64,000 bases of DNA from Episyrphus balteatus (Eukaryota > Arthropoda > Insecta > Diptera > Syrphidae), in NCBI RefSeq assembly GCF_945859705.1, contig NC_079135.1, forward strand, positions 28,135,679 to 28,199,678, read 5' to 3'. A program made the position numbers and the translations under genes. The first letter of the stretch is position 1, and each line of letters begins with the position of its first letter. This document shows positions 22,983 through 34,800 of the stretch, one piece after another. Under the pieces are notes generated by a model. It did not search any database and had not been told where the DNA came from. It saw only the letters and a list, made by a program, of their open reading frames with translations.

Positions 22983-25462
22983 TAAGGAAGAACTGAAGAA
23001 ACCTAGAAACTTTGTCTAACTTGTTTTATATAAAATGAATGAAAATAAATTATGAAATGAAACAGACGCTTATGTATACCGTCGTCAGTCAGAGAATGCT
23101 CAGCAGAGACTAGAGAAGACACACAAAAGCAAGCCTCCATCATACAACAACAACACCAACAACATCAACAACAATAATAATGCAAACGAAAAGAGAAGGC
23201 GGAATAAGAGAATAGGAGAATAATGAATTATTTATTGTGAATGATAAAAAGGGAAAATATACAAGATATGTTGTATATGCTGGCTAAAGTTGTTGTATGC
23301 TATGCCTTGAAGCCTTAAATGCCTTACAGCTTACAGCACCAAGTCAAAGTAATGTGATATGAGTGGTTTTTTGGTATCGGAATGGAATGAAAGGCGGAAG
23401 AAGACAGATGGGTGTGTTCGTTCGTTCGTTCGGTCAAAACTATGGACAGAAAGTCCAGCAGAGAATGTGTCTGCCTGCCAGCCTGCCTGGTTGGAAAACT
23501 TGTAAACTTTCAGGGAATTCTGGAATTCAGGAAGAAAGTTTAGTCTAATGGTCATTCATATATGAATCTACCTTCGTTGAGTTCGTCGTCGTCGTATACG
23601 TTCAAATACCGAGGAGACACAAACAGGCAAAACACAGAATGAATGGATAAAGTTATTAACATTTGTTTATGATCCGGAGTAGGATTTTAATATCATATGA
23701 TTGTGTGCAGAGAGAAGAATTAAGGCCAGGGCAGAGTAGAGTACAGAGTAGAGGTATCCCACGAAGGATGTGGTAGACGCATTATAAGGACAAAACTCAG
23801 GAGGGCTTTATTGTACTCGTAAGTTCACTTAAATATGGAATTTTAATGAATTTCTTTTATATGGGCTAAGCAAGAGAGGGTTTGTGGTTATGTGGTCTTC
23901 AATTCAGCTGGCTTGGCTGGACTTGTACTGTATTTTGTATTATGTCAATGTCAACCAACAACAACAAAAATTGGTTTGGGGTCAGTTTCTGACCCATTCG
24001 AAACTTACAGGGTAAATTTAAACTTTTGTGTTAGGCTAAAATAATAGTTAGACCTTATACTTAGTTAGTTAGCTATAAAAAGATGAATTTGTTACTTTTC
24101 TCGGATGTCCGTCGTCGTAGGTCGGTCTTCTGTCTGTCGGTCATAATGAAGTTCTACCCTTGAGTGGTTTTCGATGGAAATGAATAAATGGCTAGTAGAC
24201 TTATACCAGAGACCAGTCAACATTCATTTGCGAGTTGTTTTTTGAAAATTTAAATTGAAATATGACAGAGAACTTGGTTGTGATGAAAGAGATACATTTT
24301 CAACTGCAAATGCTGCTGCATGCATATGAATGGGTTTATATATATAGTTTACCTACAACATCTAAAGCTTTTCAGAATGTTTTAATTTGTAGAGATTGTC
24401 TGAATAATTTTAAGTTGGCTTGATTGATGAAGTTGTTAGTTATAACAACATTTTCAAAAAAAAAAAAGGTCAGTTGGCATTAAATTTATGCTATACCTAC
24501 ATTTGTACACACACTTGGATTTTGTAATGTGCATTTGCACATAATATTTTGTGATAAATGGAATGCAGTTCTTTTAAGTTAATTTTATAAAATTTATTTG
24601 TTTAGTGAAAATTTATAAATTTCCAGTTGCTTTAACATTTGGTTTGAATTCTGTAAAGGTCATTAGTCTTGGAATTCACGTTGTGGTGAAACTTACAAAG
24701 TACAGATACCGAAATTAAAAGTTCAAACTAGAATATGTTTTGAATTTCGATCCATTAATAATAACGGACAACATTTCAACTTCGGTAAAGCTTCATTAGG
24801 TTTCTATGTAAATAAACTTTGATAGGGTTGAAATAAAAACAGTTTATAGGTATAGTATGTTAAGGTTTTTTAACGGAGTTATAACTTCTATAACATTATT
24901 AGTTCTTTAAAAAGAGTGGAGAAACTATAACAAGAATTAATTTTTATCTATTCTTATTAACATTTAAGAGCAAAGTATGGAATCACCCCATTGCTTTGTT
25001 ACCTGTATCCTGTAGGGTTCCATTCTATTTTTCTGACACTGGTTTGATTTACTAGCTATGGAAATGGACGTTTGGCTCTGATCTATCGGTTAAATTAGCC
25101 CCATACACGCTTGATTTATAATTCTATAAATTAGCAAGTGTTGCGACTGCACGTGTTGGTTCATTCCTTCCTGCATTAGTATGACAACGTGACCTGCTTC
25201 TACAGGCGTTGTATCAATTTTTTTCAAGATAAGGAGATTTAATGAATCGAAATACGTCAGAATTCACTTTGAACAGAAAACTTATAAACACAAACCGATA
25301 CTGAATGCTTATTGTTTTTTTTTTGTTTTTGCCCTCAATTTAAAGTTGTATGATCAAGCTATTAAAAAAAGATCAAAAATATTTCTGCAGATGAACTGTT
25401 TCTATGGAACAGAGTTGTAAAAATATCAACTGAAAAAGTTGATTCGAAATTGAAAAAAAAAT
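22983..25462. other. gene-free stretch
   Basis: No gene is supported. The sequence includes CAACAACAACA-type trinucleotide runs near 23140-23180 and a GTTCGTTCGTTCGG tetranucleotide run near 23418. The overlapping frames on both strands at 23331-23555 are mutual antisense shadows. Confidence 0.5.
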
Positions 25463-26345
25463 CATGTGTGCAATTCACACGTGGTAGAAGTGAAACCTTA
25501 AAAAATCATTTTTCTTGCAAAAAAAAAAAAAAATAGAAAAAATCTACCTATTTTTATTCTATCACCTTCAAATCCATGTTTTTTATATGACAACCTAGAT
25601 AAATTTTATATCATCTGAAAGCTTATTGTCTTACCTCAAAATATATATATCGATCAAGTCTATGAGACATCTACAAAAAGAGCTAGAATTTTTTAAACTC
25701 GATGAAATTTCATCCAAAAAGCAAAAAAAACATTTATTTTTATGTTCTCATGCTATTAAATCAATTTTTTTGTCTGACAACCTATAAAAAATTTTATACC
25801 ATGTGAAAGCTTATTGTTTCACCTTGTATAATGATGCATAAATCTTATTTCAAAGATGTCTACAAGAGAAGTTAGAATTTTTTAAAGTCAACCATGTCGA
25901 ATTTCCAGACTGAGATTACGGTACTTCCTACACTGGTAGCTGGTCATCGCCAACAGATCTCCAAAGGTGTTTTGAGGTATTTTTAAATTTGTATCAATTT
26001 AAGATTGTGTAACTTGTAGAGCACGTAACGTTATGTGTGATATATCAAATAAAAGGTTATGTTATCAGCATGCGTATTAACGTTAAATCAAATTTGTATG
26101 TGCACTAGATCAAAAGATATAACGTGTGTTGGAAAAGAACATCTTTTTACCGTTATCTACGAATTTTGAATATGAAATTAATTGGAATTTTGTATAATTA
26201 TAATTTATTTAATTACCTATTTACAGTACAAATTTCATTCATCTATCTATTAAAACAAAAAAGTTATAACAAGTTGAAGTCGTGTCGCGTTTTCGTTTCA
26301 TCTTGTTTCAAATCACTACGATACTAAAGAAGTTTTCACTTCAAA
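25463..26345 (+). repeat. dispersed repeat family copy A (883 bp)
   Basis: This copy aligns with 47130-47830 in the same orientation. Both start with CATGTGTGYAATTCACACGT and end with ACTAAAGAAGTTTTCACTTC. Near the left end this copy has TAGAAGTGAAACCTT and the right end has the inverse AAGTTTTCACTTC, so short subterminal inverted repeats are possible. Inside, a block with GACAACCTA and GAAAGCTTATTGT occurs twice, at about 25589 and 25778, a 189-bp tandem duplication that copy B lacks. No protein is encoded. Absence of a transposase and fixed ends suggest a non-autonomous DNA element; the family is not recognised. Confidence 0.75.
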
Positions 26346-26943
26346 AAAAAAAAATTTCTGCATTGAAAACCAAAATTCAATGCAAAATGTGTGCATTAAA
26401 TATTTTTTCAAGCTATTTTATAGCATAAGCTATTTCAACTATAATATTGAACCTAATGTATGGTCAAATAGCCAAAATTGTCTTTTTTTTTCAATTGCAG
26501 AACATTTTTTTATTTGCAATAATTTTTTATTTGCAATAAATAATTTTTTTGTTTAATTTGTAATGGAACACAAATGCATAAAAAAAAAATTATGTTTTAA
26601 AAGCTTGCTATTGAATTTGATCAATCCAAAAAGGATTGATTTCATAATAGGCTTGTAAGAGTAGAATTATTTACAATTTACGGGTTTTGCAACTAGTAAG
26701 AGTAGAGGTGATCGAAAAGTTTTAGCAGTAAAGTTATATCTAACCAAAAACGATTTAAAGCTCCTTGCCTTCGAGCAAATTTGCCGGATTCTTTTGTTAA
26801 TCATTGGATTCAGCCTATGATTTGTCAAGGTTAATTATTATTCTCCAAGTTCGATAGTGGCTTTCCGGATTCATTAAATGGTTTTAAAAACTCATTCTGT
26901 TGAATTGTAAAATTGTCCGAAAAGTCTTACATCCAGTAATTGT
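26346..26943. other. gene-free stretch
   Basis: AT-rich on the left, with repeated TTTGCAATAA words near 26513-26540. From about 26700 the composition becomes more even and leads into the decayed reading frame. Confidence 0.4.
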
Positions 26944-27333
26944 ATGACTTCTACAACAACTGATACCTCATCAAAAATGGAACTATTGCGCATTTGAGGA
27001 ACGGAAGCACGAGGCAGTCAATTGTTTGGAAACTGTATATACCTACATCACATCACAGGTAGAATAATATTTCCAGCCAAACGCAACGCTGAGTACGCAT
27101 ATAATTCAACTTCATCGAGCTCCGAATACTCAACCCACACTAGCGTTAGATCCTCAGAAAATACTCCAGTTTAAGGAACAATAAAATGCAAAGAAAGTTC
27201 TGCTACCAATTTTTGTAGCTCCGAGTTTTCATCTAATATGATTGATCTATTCTACAAACAGTTCAAACTGAGAGGCTTTTTTACATATATCAATGAGATT
27301 CTGACTCTAAACAGTCAACAAGAATTATCGTAA
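26944..27333 (+). pseudogene. possible decayed reading frame, about 129 codons with two stops
   Basis: One frame runs from an ATG at 26944 to a TAA at 27331, interrupted only by TGA at 26995 and TAA at 27172. That is few stops for sequence this AT-rich. The translation is rich in Ser, Thr, Glu and Lys, with pieces such as GNCIYLHHITGRIIFPAK and a Ser run followed by EYSTHTSVRSSENTPV. Another frame at about 26890-27070 also reads well, so a frameshift is possible. I recognise no family. It may be a relic of a transposon or gene, or a chance run. Confidence 0.3.
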
Positions 27334-28880
27334 ATGTTCCACAAATGTCAACTGGTTTCATTAGAAAAAGTTACAAATCCAATAAAAAATAAAAATAAAA
27401 AAATTACACATACACCACAGTGACCGTTTAAGTTTGAACTTTGGCAATTGATTCAAAATGTTTTGAACTAAAAAGAAACTATATGTTAACCTACGTGACA
27501 CGCAAGAAATAATATGTAGGAAGAATCTTAGACAAATTCTTGTTCTTTCTACTAAAAAACACTAAAAAACAGGTTCAATTTGTGCTGTAACATTCTCAAA
27601 TAGTTATGAATGTCAGAGTTTAACTAAAGGTGAGGCAACATGTTTATCAACCTACTTACAGTTCAAGAAAATTTTCAAAGAGAAAAAGACATTTTTAATA
27701 ATCAATGAAATGAAAATAATTGAAGGTTAAAGTTCGAAAATAGCTCATCTCTATTTTAAGACTTTATAAATGTGTGTAAACAACCTTCCTTTCGAATTGA
27801 ATACAAGACGATATAAACAGACAAAACACATACTCTTCTCACATATCATTTTCCTTTAAGCCGCACGCGACAAGTTTTTTAATTAAAAATTATTTACTTA
27901 AATTGCTTCCATTGCCGAAAAACATATGTAATCATTTTTGTCTTCCTTTTTCTCGCTTACCTTAAATCTAAACTTTTGTCTAAACGTTTTCTCAAATTAA
28001 TCTTCTTACCTCTTTACCACCGAATTTCAAAAAACACAAAAAAAAAATCGAAGAAAATCTTTTCTAATATAATTTTACCTTTTAAAAGCTTCTTCGCACT
28101 TTCAATTTACTTGTAATTAAAATCAAAAATTGAAACCATTTTCAAAGGCAAAGGCAGGCAGATGAGAAGGAGTGTGAGGAAAGCAACGTAATGTTTCAAT
28201 GTCAGTTTGTTATTCTTTGCTTTTAGAGAAATACAACCCTCCACCAAAAAAAAAAAAAAAAAAAGTGACAACATCCATATCTCCTTCAACATCCGTCTTT
28301 TCGACGCCTGTCAGATATCTTAAGTTTCTTTCTGTCTACCTAATAGCAAATTATGAGGGCTTTTCTTTTTTCTTCTTCTTCTTCCTTCGACTTGTTATAC
28401 GACTTAGGTAGGTATATCCCAGAATTTATGCTATTCGACAATGCCGCATTGACGTCACTCTTCCTCTCTCAAGTTGTGGCTGTGTGTATATCTGAAGATA
28501 GGCACCTTTAATATCTTAAGAAATCTCATTTACCCAAGTAAATTCCATCATCCAAAAGAAAATTCACACAGAACAAGAACAAGGATATCAGAATATACAT
28601 TGAGGTGGAAAAAAAAATTGAAGTATAATGAGTCCCTCATTTCAACTTTTCCTACCACTGACTTCCTTGAGAGGCCATAAATAAAATATGGAAGAACACA
28701 GACATCTTTGAAAAGAGAGACAGAATTCGTTTATAAAGCACTTTCATTCTAATGAGATCTTGAAAACTCAAATAAATGAAAAAAAAAAAAGAAAAACAAA
28801 TAAAAAACACAAAAAAAAAGGACATAACGATGAATGTTGTGTGTCAAATAACACACAAGAGTTGTAAAATAAAAAGGATT
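27334..28880. other. gene-free stretch
   Basis: AT-rich, with an ACACATACACCACAGTGACC motif at 27406-27425 that recurs elsewhere in the window. An A run at about 28247-28264 and a CTTCTTCTTCTTC run near 28370 are simple repeats. No gene is supported. Confidence 0.5.
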
Positions 28881-30130
28881 AACCGACCGACAGTAATGGT
28901 CGACTTAGTGGCGGATCAACTAAGGATCAATAAAGGAAAGACAAACAGCAAAAAAAAAAAAGTAAATACTCGTATAATGACAAACAAAGTAAAATTTACA
29001 AGAGAGAGTGAGAAAGATAGTTAGTTGAAAAATGTAGTTGAGTCCTTTTGCAAATAATCCTTGCAACACTTCAGAGAGGTCGACTCTATTTTTCTTGTTG
29101 TTTAATTTTTTTTTTTTTGTTGTTGTATTTTTTGGCGGAAAAACTGCGGCTAAAGCTTGAAAATAAAAAAAATAACTCAAATTTCCCTTATTTTTTTCTC
29201 GTCCTGCTCCACCGCCAAAATGAACATCGACAGTTGTTTCCCTCCTCCGCTTTGGGTGTGGGAAAATCAATAAACAGATTGTATCTCGAATGGGAAATGC
29301 CCAACCGGATCGTTCAGAGTCCTCGTCGTCGTCAACCTGCAAAAAAAAAAAAAATAAAACGAAAAAAAAAAAAAATCTGCTTGCCTGGCAGGCATAAAGT
29401 ACGATTTTGCACCCTTTTCAAGCTTAATTCTCTTATGCATAGTTCTCTCTCGCTTGCTCTTTTCTCTCTCCTGTGAATCAGTGGCAGGATTCCCACTTTT
29501 TTTGTTGTTACTACTGCTGATGGTTTTGTTGGTGTAGTATCCAGAGAAGAAGCGCATACAAGGTTCTCGTCCAGTCAGCCAGCCATCGAGCCAGCCAGCC
29601 ACACCCTTGTAACAGACGACGACAACGACACCGAGAACGTCGACGAGGACGATAACTATACACAAACAGCAGAACACCAACTATACCTACGACATCATGA
29701 TGGCTATATGGCTATAAGGACGTTAAGGACGACTACGAAAATATAAGCATTTTTCGCCAGTAAGGCGAAGGCAAAACGATATTAACTGCTGGTGATGGCG
29801 ATGGTGCCGCTCCTGCTCCTGCTGGAGCACTAACCTGTAAAAAGAAGAGATTCGGAGGAGGGTTTTTTTTTTTTTTGGTTGGTTTGTGCGGGAGGCCAAA
29901 ACCAAAGGAAGCGTGACTAGTTGAGTAAGTTGAGGGTGGCAGAGCTTATGCAGGAAGGTATATATGGTAGGTTTATATTGTAATGTGAAGGGTTTGGAGC
30001 TGTGTGTGCTCGAGGGAATTCCCTAACACTCTGTGTTTAGCTTGAGCCACCAATATTTTTCCCGATTCTGGTTGTGTGGTTGTGTGTAAAAAAAAAAAAA
30101 AAACTCTCGGTGTGTATTTATCTGCTTTGC
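28881..30130. other. GC-richer, CpG-bearing patch, possible regulatory or 5' gene region
   Basis: This patch is less AT-rich than its surroundings. It has CGTCGTCGTC and CGACGACGACAACG runs at about 29320 and 29616-29655, repeated GCCAGCC words near 29575-29600, and GGTGATGGCGATGGTGCC at 29791. Frames of up to 142 codons overlap on both strands without domain content. Such patches in insect genomes can be promoters, 5' untranslated exons or enhancers, but I see no core promoter, splice structure or coding exon that would settle it. Confidence 0.2.
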
Positions 30131-30709
30131 GTCGTCCCTGGAAGGCCATTCGGTAGTGTTGCCAACATTGTTTTTTTTTTTACCTTTCATTAAAGGATAT
30201 GGGAAGAGAAGAGAAAGGGTAACTAGTTTTGGATTTTATGGATTATTTACCTATTACTTGCATGGAATGATAAATGTGTCTAACGGTCATTAAAGTCAAA
30301 GTATGTAGGCTTTATCAAAGTGTCATGATTTCTTTGGTGGAGTATTGGTAGCTTATAAGGTGATTTGTCTGCCTAAATCTTAGATTTCACGTAGTTTTGA
30401 GGAAAATATTTCAGAAGTGGGATGTCACGTGATTCAAGTACAAAGTTTATAGTAGCAAAGGGTTAAATTTGGTCGCTTACCATATGCTGCAAGGAATAGG
30501 TTAGGCCCGGTTAGGGTATCTAAGTTTGTTTAAAAACAATGGGAAAATTTTGCCATTTATAATAAAGCCAATTGTGCACATGTTTGGGAACTAACTGCCA
30601 AAGAGAAAATCTCGAAAATCCAAAATTCGGATAACTCAAAAGCCTATATTTCAGAAAATCCAACTTGGAAAACAAGAAATATTAGTTTTCAAATAACCCT
30701 AAAACTTAA
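30131..30709. other. gene-free stretch left of the foldback
   Basis: No gene or repeat is supported. The last bases before the foldback are TAA (30707-30709), matching TAA just after its right end. Confidence 0.45.
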
Positions 30710-31801
30710 TAGTGGAGTCAAATTAGCTTTATACCTCGGAATCCAGGGAAAGTCGATGCATCTGAAAAACGAGTATAGGGCTGCATTATAATAGGGTCAA
30801 ATAAGAAAGTTAAAAAAAAAAATTTCACCGCTCTCGATTACAACAGTTTTTATGGACCGTTAACTGTCATTCCGTATGCAAGCGTCAATCGGAATTGCTG
30901 TCTCATTTTAGATTTTGATCAAACTTTGTAGGGATGTTCTCTAGGACTGTAAGGAAGCAAATCCATGATGATTTAATTTTAAGTTGCGTGGTTTCCCCGC
31001 TACCCGCATTCCAACTTTTTCAGAAGGTCATTTTTATGTTATTATAGCTTTGCGTCTACTAAAGATATCTTTTTGTTTGAAACGCCATTTTAAAGCTTAA
31101 GAGTAGTAATTTTTGAATATATATTAAAAAATTACGTAATAATTATCCCTGAATTAAAAATAATTTTTAAAATTTTTACATAAGGAGTACAGCCATCGAG
31201 TTCATTTTAGATTTATTTTGTTGAAAAATATCTATTTTTAATATTTGGTAAGTATAAGCTTCCTACATATAATAGCCAAGGTTCTGGAACCAGTCAAAAA
31301 CCATGAAAAATCAGCAAAATTACCAGTTTTTCAAAAATTATTTTTAATTCAGGGATAATTATTACGTAATTTTTTAATATATATTCAAAAATTACTACTC
31401 TTAAGCTTTAAAATGGCGTTTCAAACAAAAAGATATCTTTAGTAGACGCAAAGCTATAATAACATAAAAATGACCTTCTGAAAAAGTTCGAATGCGGGTA
31501 GCGGGGAAACCACGCAACTTAAAATTAAATCATCATGGATTTGCTTCCTTACAGTCCTAGAGAACATCCCTACAAAGTTTGATCAAAATCTAAAATGAGA
31601 CAGCAATTCCGATTGACGCTTGCATACGGAATGACAGTTAACGGTCCATAAAAACTGTTGTAATCGAGAGCGGTGAAATTTTTTTTTTTAACTTTCTTAT
31701 TTGACCCTTTTATAATGCAGCCCTATACTCGTTTTTTAGATGCATCGACTTTCCCTGGATTCCGAGATTTTACAAATTTTATGTCTAATTTGACTCGACT
31801 A
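30710..31801. mobile_element. 1.09-kb foldback element with near-perfect arms
   Basis: The left arm (30710-31175) and right arm (31325-31801) are reverse complements, separated by about 150 bases. Both outer ends read TAGTSGAGTCAAATTAG towards the middle. By eye, the inner 420 or so bases differ at only about four positions, plus a short indel near the outer edge. TAA flanks on both sides are a possible 3-bp target duplication as made by PIF/Harbinger-type transposases, though TAA is common here. There is no transposase. A read-through transcript would form a hairpin of over 400 bp, a possible source of endogenous siRNA. Confidence 0.85.
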
Positions 31802-34800
31802 TAATGTAAAACCCCAAAAACTATCTTTTAAAAAACACAACTCGGAAGACCCTTCAGAGCTAAATTCTTCGGACCCAAAGTCCAAAAAAAAAGGGTATTT
31901 CAAATTGGATCAAATGAAAGGTTTTTTTTTTAAATTTTATAATATAAATTATTCTTCAAAATTTCGTTGTCGGTTTTTTTTTAAATCCGAAATGTCGAAA
32001 AAAACAACGTAACATAAAATAACACAAAATCTACAAAAATAAAGTATCCCAAGAACCCGATATCCTAAAAACTTTAAATCACTTACCCTCAAAAAGCCAT
32101 AAGCGAAAAAGTAAAGTAAAATTAATTTTATATTAATGCCACAATTCTCAAGACCTGAAATTTAAATAGGATTAATCCGAAACTTTGAAAACCAATTTTG
32201 ATATCGGAAATTTGTTTGGATTTCCAATTTCAAAACCCCTTAATCTGTCTACAATCTATAAAATCCATAGTCCAAAAAACGCAAACCTCATTTCAAATCA
32301 GAATATTTGTAAGACCCTAAATCGAAAGGATTTAAGAAAGAAAGTTTCGAAAGGTTTTAAATCACAAAATTTTAAAAAAATACGGAGTTTAGGAGTAAAA
32401 TATAAATTTTATTTCGACTTGGAATCTCGAAAACTCAGAATTCTAACAAACCAAAACACGAAAAACATTTGAAAAATTTGAAATAAAAATCCAAAAACCT
32501 GAATCGCAAAATATAGTACCTACTGAAAAACTAAAATAAAATTTTTTGAACATTTTTCATTTCTTTTTTTATTTAAAAAAAAAATGTTTTAGTCAGAATA
32601 TTAAGACCCAAAATTCAAATCTTAATAATTTAAATCCATTTTACTCTAAAAAGTAAAAGTCGCAAAAATCCAAAAAAAAATCCCGGAAACACAAGAATTC
32701 CGAATTAGGTATTTAAAATCAGTATCTTGAAAATTTGGTTTTGTTTATTGAAAAAACTACAGTAAGTTGTCAATTTTTCAAATTTTTTTTTTTTTTATTT
32801 TAGTTGATTTCTGAATTTGTATTTTTTTAGAATTAATTTTTTCCAAAGTTTTGGATTTTCTGGATTATGAACCTAAAAAAACTGAATTAAAGTCTGGCAT
32901 CTCTTTAAAAACAAAAACTAAAGAATGAGATCGTTTGCTTGTGTGTGCAAGTGAATATTATCAAAGTTGTTGTTTCTCTTCTTCATTTTTTTTTTGTACT
33001 CGTTTCTTTCGTTGATTTTATTATTTTATGTCTTTCTTGCCTTGAAGCACAATTCAGTGTTTCATTTTTGTTTTCATCGACTTCGTCTTCCGTATTTTTT
33101 TTTTTTTTTTTCTTTCTTTTTTTTTCTTCCTTTCTATCCTTTATACACACGTAAGGAACCACAATTTAGCGCTATCGAAGGTATAGCAGCAGCAGGATAA
33201 CTATGGTGGTTTTTTTTGTGGATGGTTGGTTTGGTTGGTCTTGGTTGTGATAGAGGTTGAGTGTTTTTACATTAAGCGGTTTTACTACGTTAACAATCTT
33301 CCAGGAAGTGTTTGTAGCATATACTAAACTCGTATACACAAAATAGGTAGATACAATGTTCACCTTTTTGGAGTAGAATTTTCTTCGTATTTTTTTAAAC
33401 AAAACAACAAAAAAATTATTATTCGTCGATAGAAGAAAGAAAAACACTATAAGGTTAAGTGTTTGGCTGTTTATGTATATCTAGGACTGTGTCGTATAGA
33501 ACACTACAGTCCTAGTAAGTGTATCTATGAAGAAAGATAGAGAAAAAGTTTTTTTTCTTCTTATTCTTCTTTTTTTTTTAACTTAAGGACACCTTAATGG
33601 CATCTCTATAATTATATGAAGTTAAGATTATTTTGTGTCCTTGTATGAAGCACATATTCGTTCATACGAGACGAGTATAAAATTACAAAAACCCTTGTGG
33701 GGGAGAGTGATTTGGTTTTTTTTTCATTTTATTTCGTTTTTTTTTAGTGATATTGATGTTGTTGTTTTTCATGTCGTCGTTGTTTTTAATGAGTTCTAAT
33801 TTTGTTACAAAAAAAATTATATTAGTCATGATGTGTATAGATAAACTTTTGGCGATTAGGTTAATACATTTAAGATAAAATTAAATTTCGGTCAAATAAG
33901 GTTAAGGGTTAATGAGTAATGAAATTAATTGTTGTTGTTGGATAAAGTTTATATGGCATTTTGGTCAAAGGTTGTTTATGAAGTTTACATAGTTAAACCT
34001 TTTTGAGATTGTTGGATGTTCATAAAAAAAAACCAGGAATTACAAGGAAGAATAATTAAAAGAAAAGTTAATAAGTTAAAAAAAAAATGAAAATAAACCT
34101 TTTTAATTTAGGGTCGACTTTAAAACTGAAACTGCATCCTATAAAACGGCTAGGGAAACTTAATAGAAAAAAAAAGTTACTAAGCCGTGCGTCATTTTGG
34201 GCATTTCATCGTCACGGGTGGGACAGTCTTGAACAATGAATTTATTGTCTTCTTTTAAAACTCTACACATAATTATACATCATTTGTTGATTATTCAATT
34301 TAGGTAAATGTTATTATTTTTGAAAATAGACAGGGTATTGTCCACTGTCAAGAGTGGGACAGAAAAAGAATCGATTTCGAGATGGGATATTTGCTTACAG
34401 AATATTTACGAATCAATTTCAAGTTTCTGTTATTGTTACGGGTAGGACACGTGTGAATTGCTCTGATAAAAGATTTTGTTATAAATCATATAATAAAACG
34501 GCAAACACTTATTTTGTGGTACAAAATACGCGGCCCACAAAAACCGAAGGGACATAAATTATATACCGAACGATAGGAAATTTTATCTAGATGTGCAGAA
34601 TGTATACTTTGTTTATATTTTTTTAACGAAATAGATAAAAACAATAAATTAAAATTGAGGAAAAAAACAAAAACAAATGTGCTGAACCACGCCCTCTCCC
34701 TTCTGGAAGTGGAAACTTCTAAAAGCAAAGACGAGAACCTTCGAAGACATCTCGAATTTCGAAAAAAAATTAAGTGTTGCATATTCTTAGTAGTAAATAA

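Noticed and set aside
28920..29680. Overlapping frames of 137-142 codons on both strands
   Set aside because: Mutually antisense, low complexity, and no domain; the CpG-richer composition explains the open frames.
34195..34560. Possible transposase relic with VTGGTVLNN and VTGRTRVN phrases
   Set aside because: The similarity comes from a repeated ACGGGTGGGACA word; no catalytic acidic residues at expected spacing and no continuous frame.
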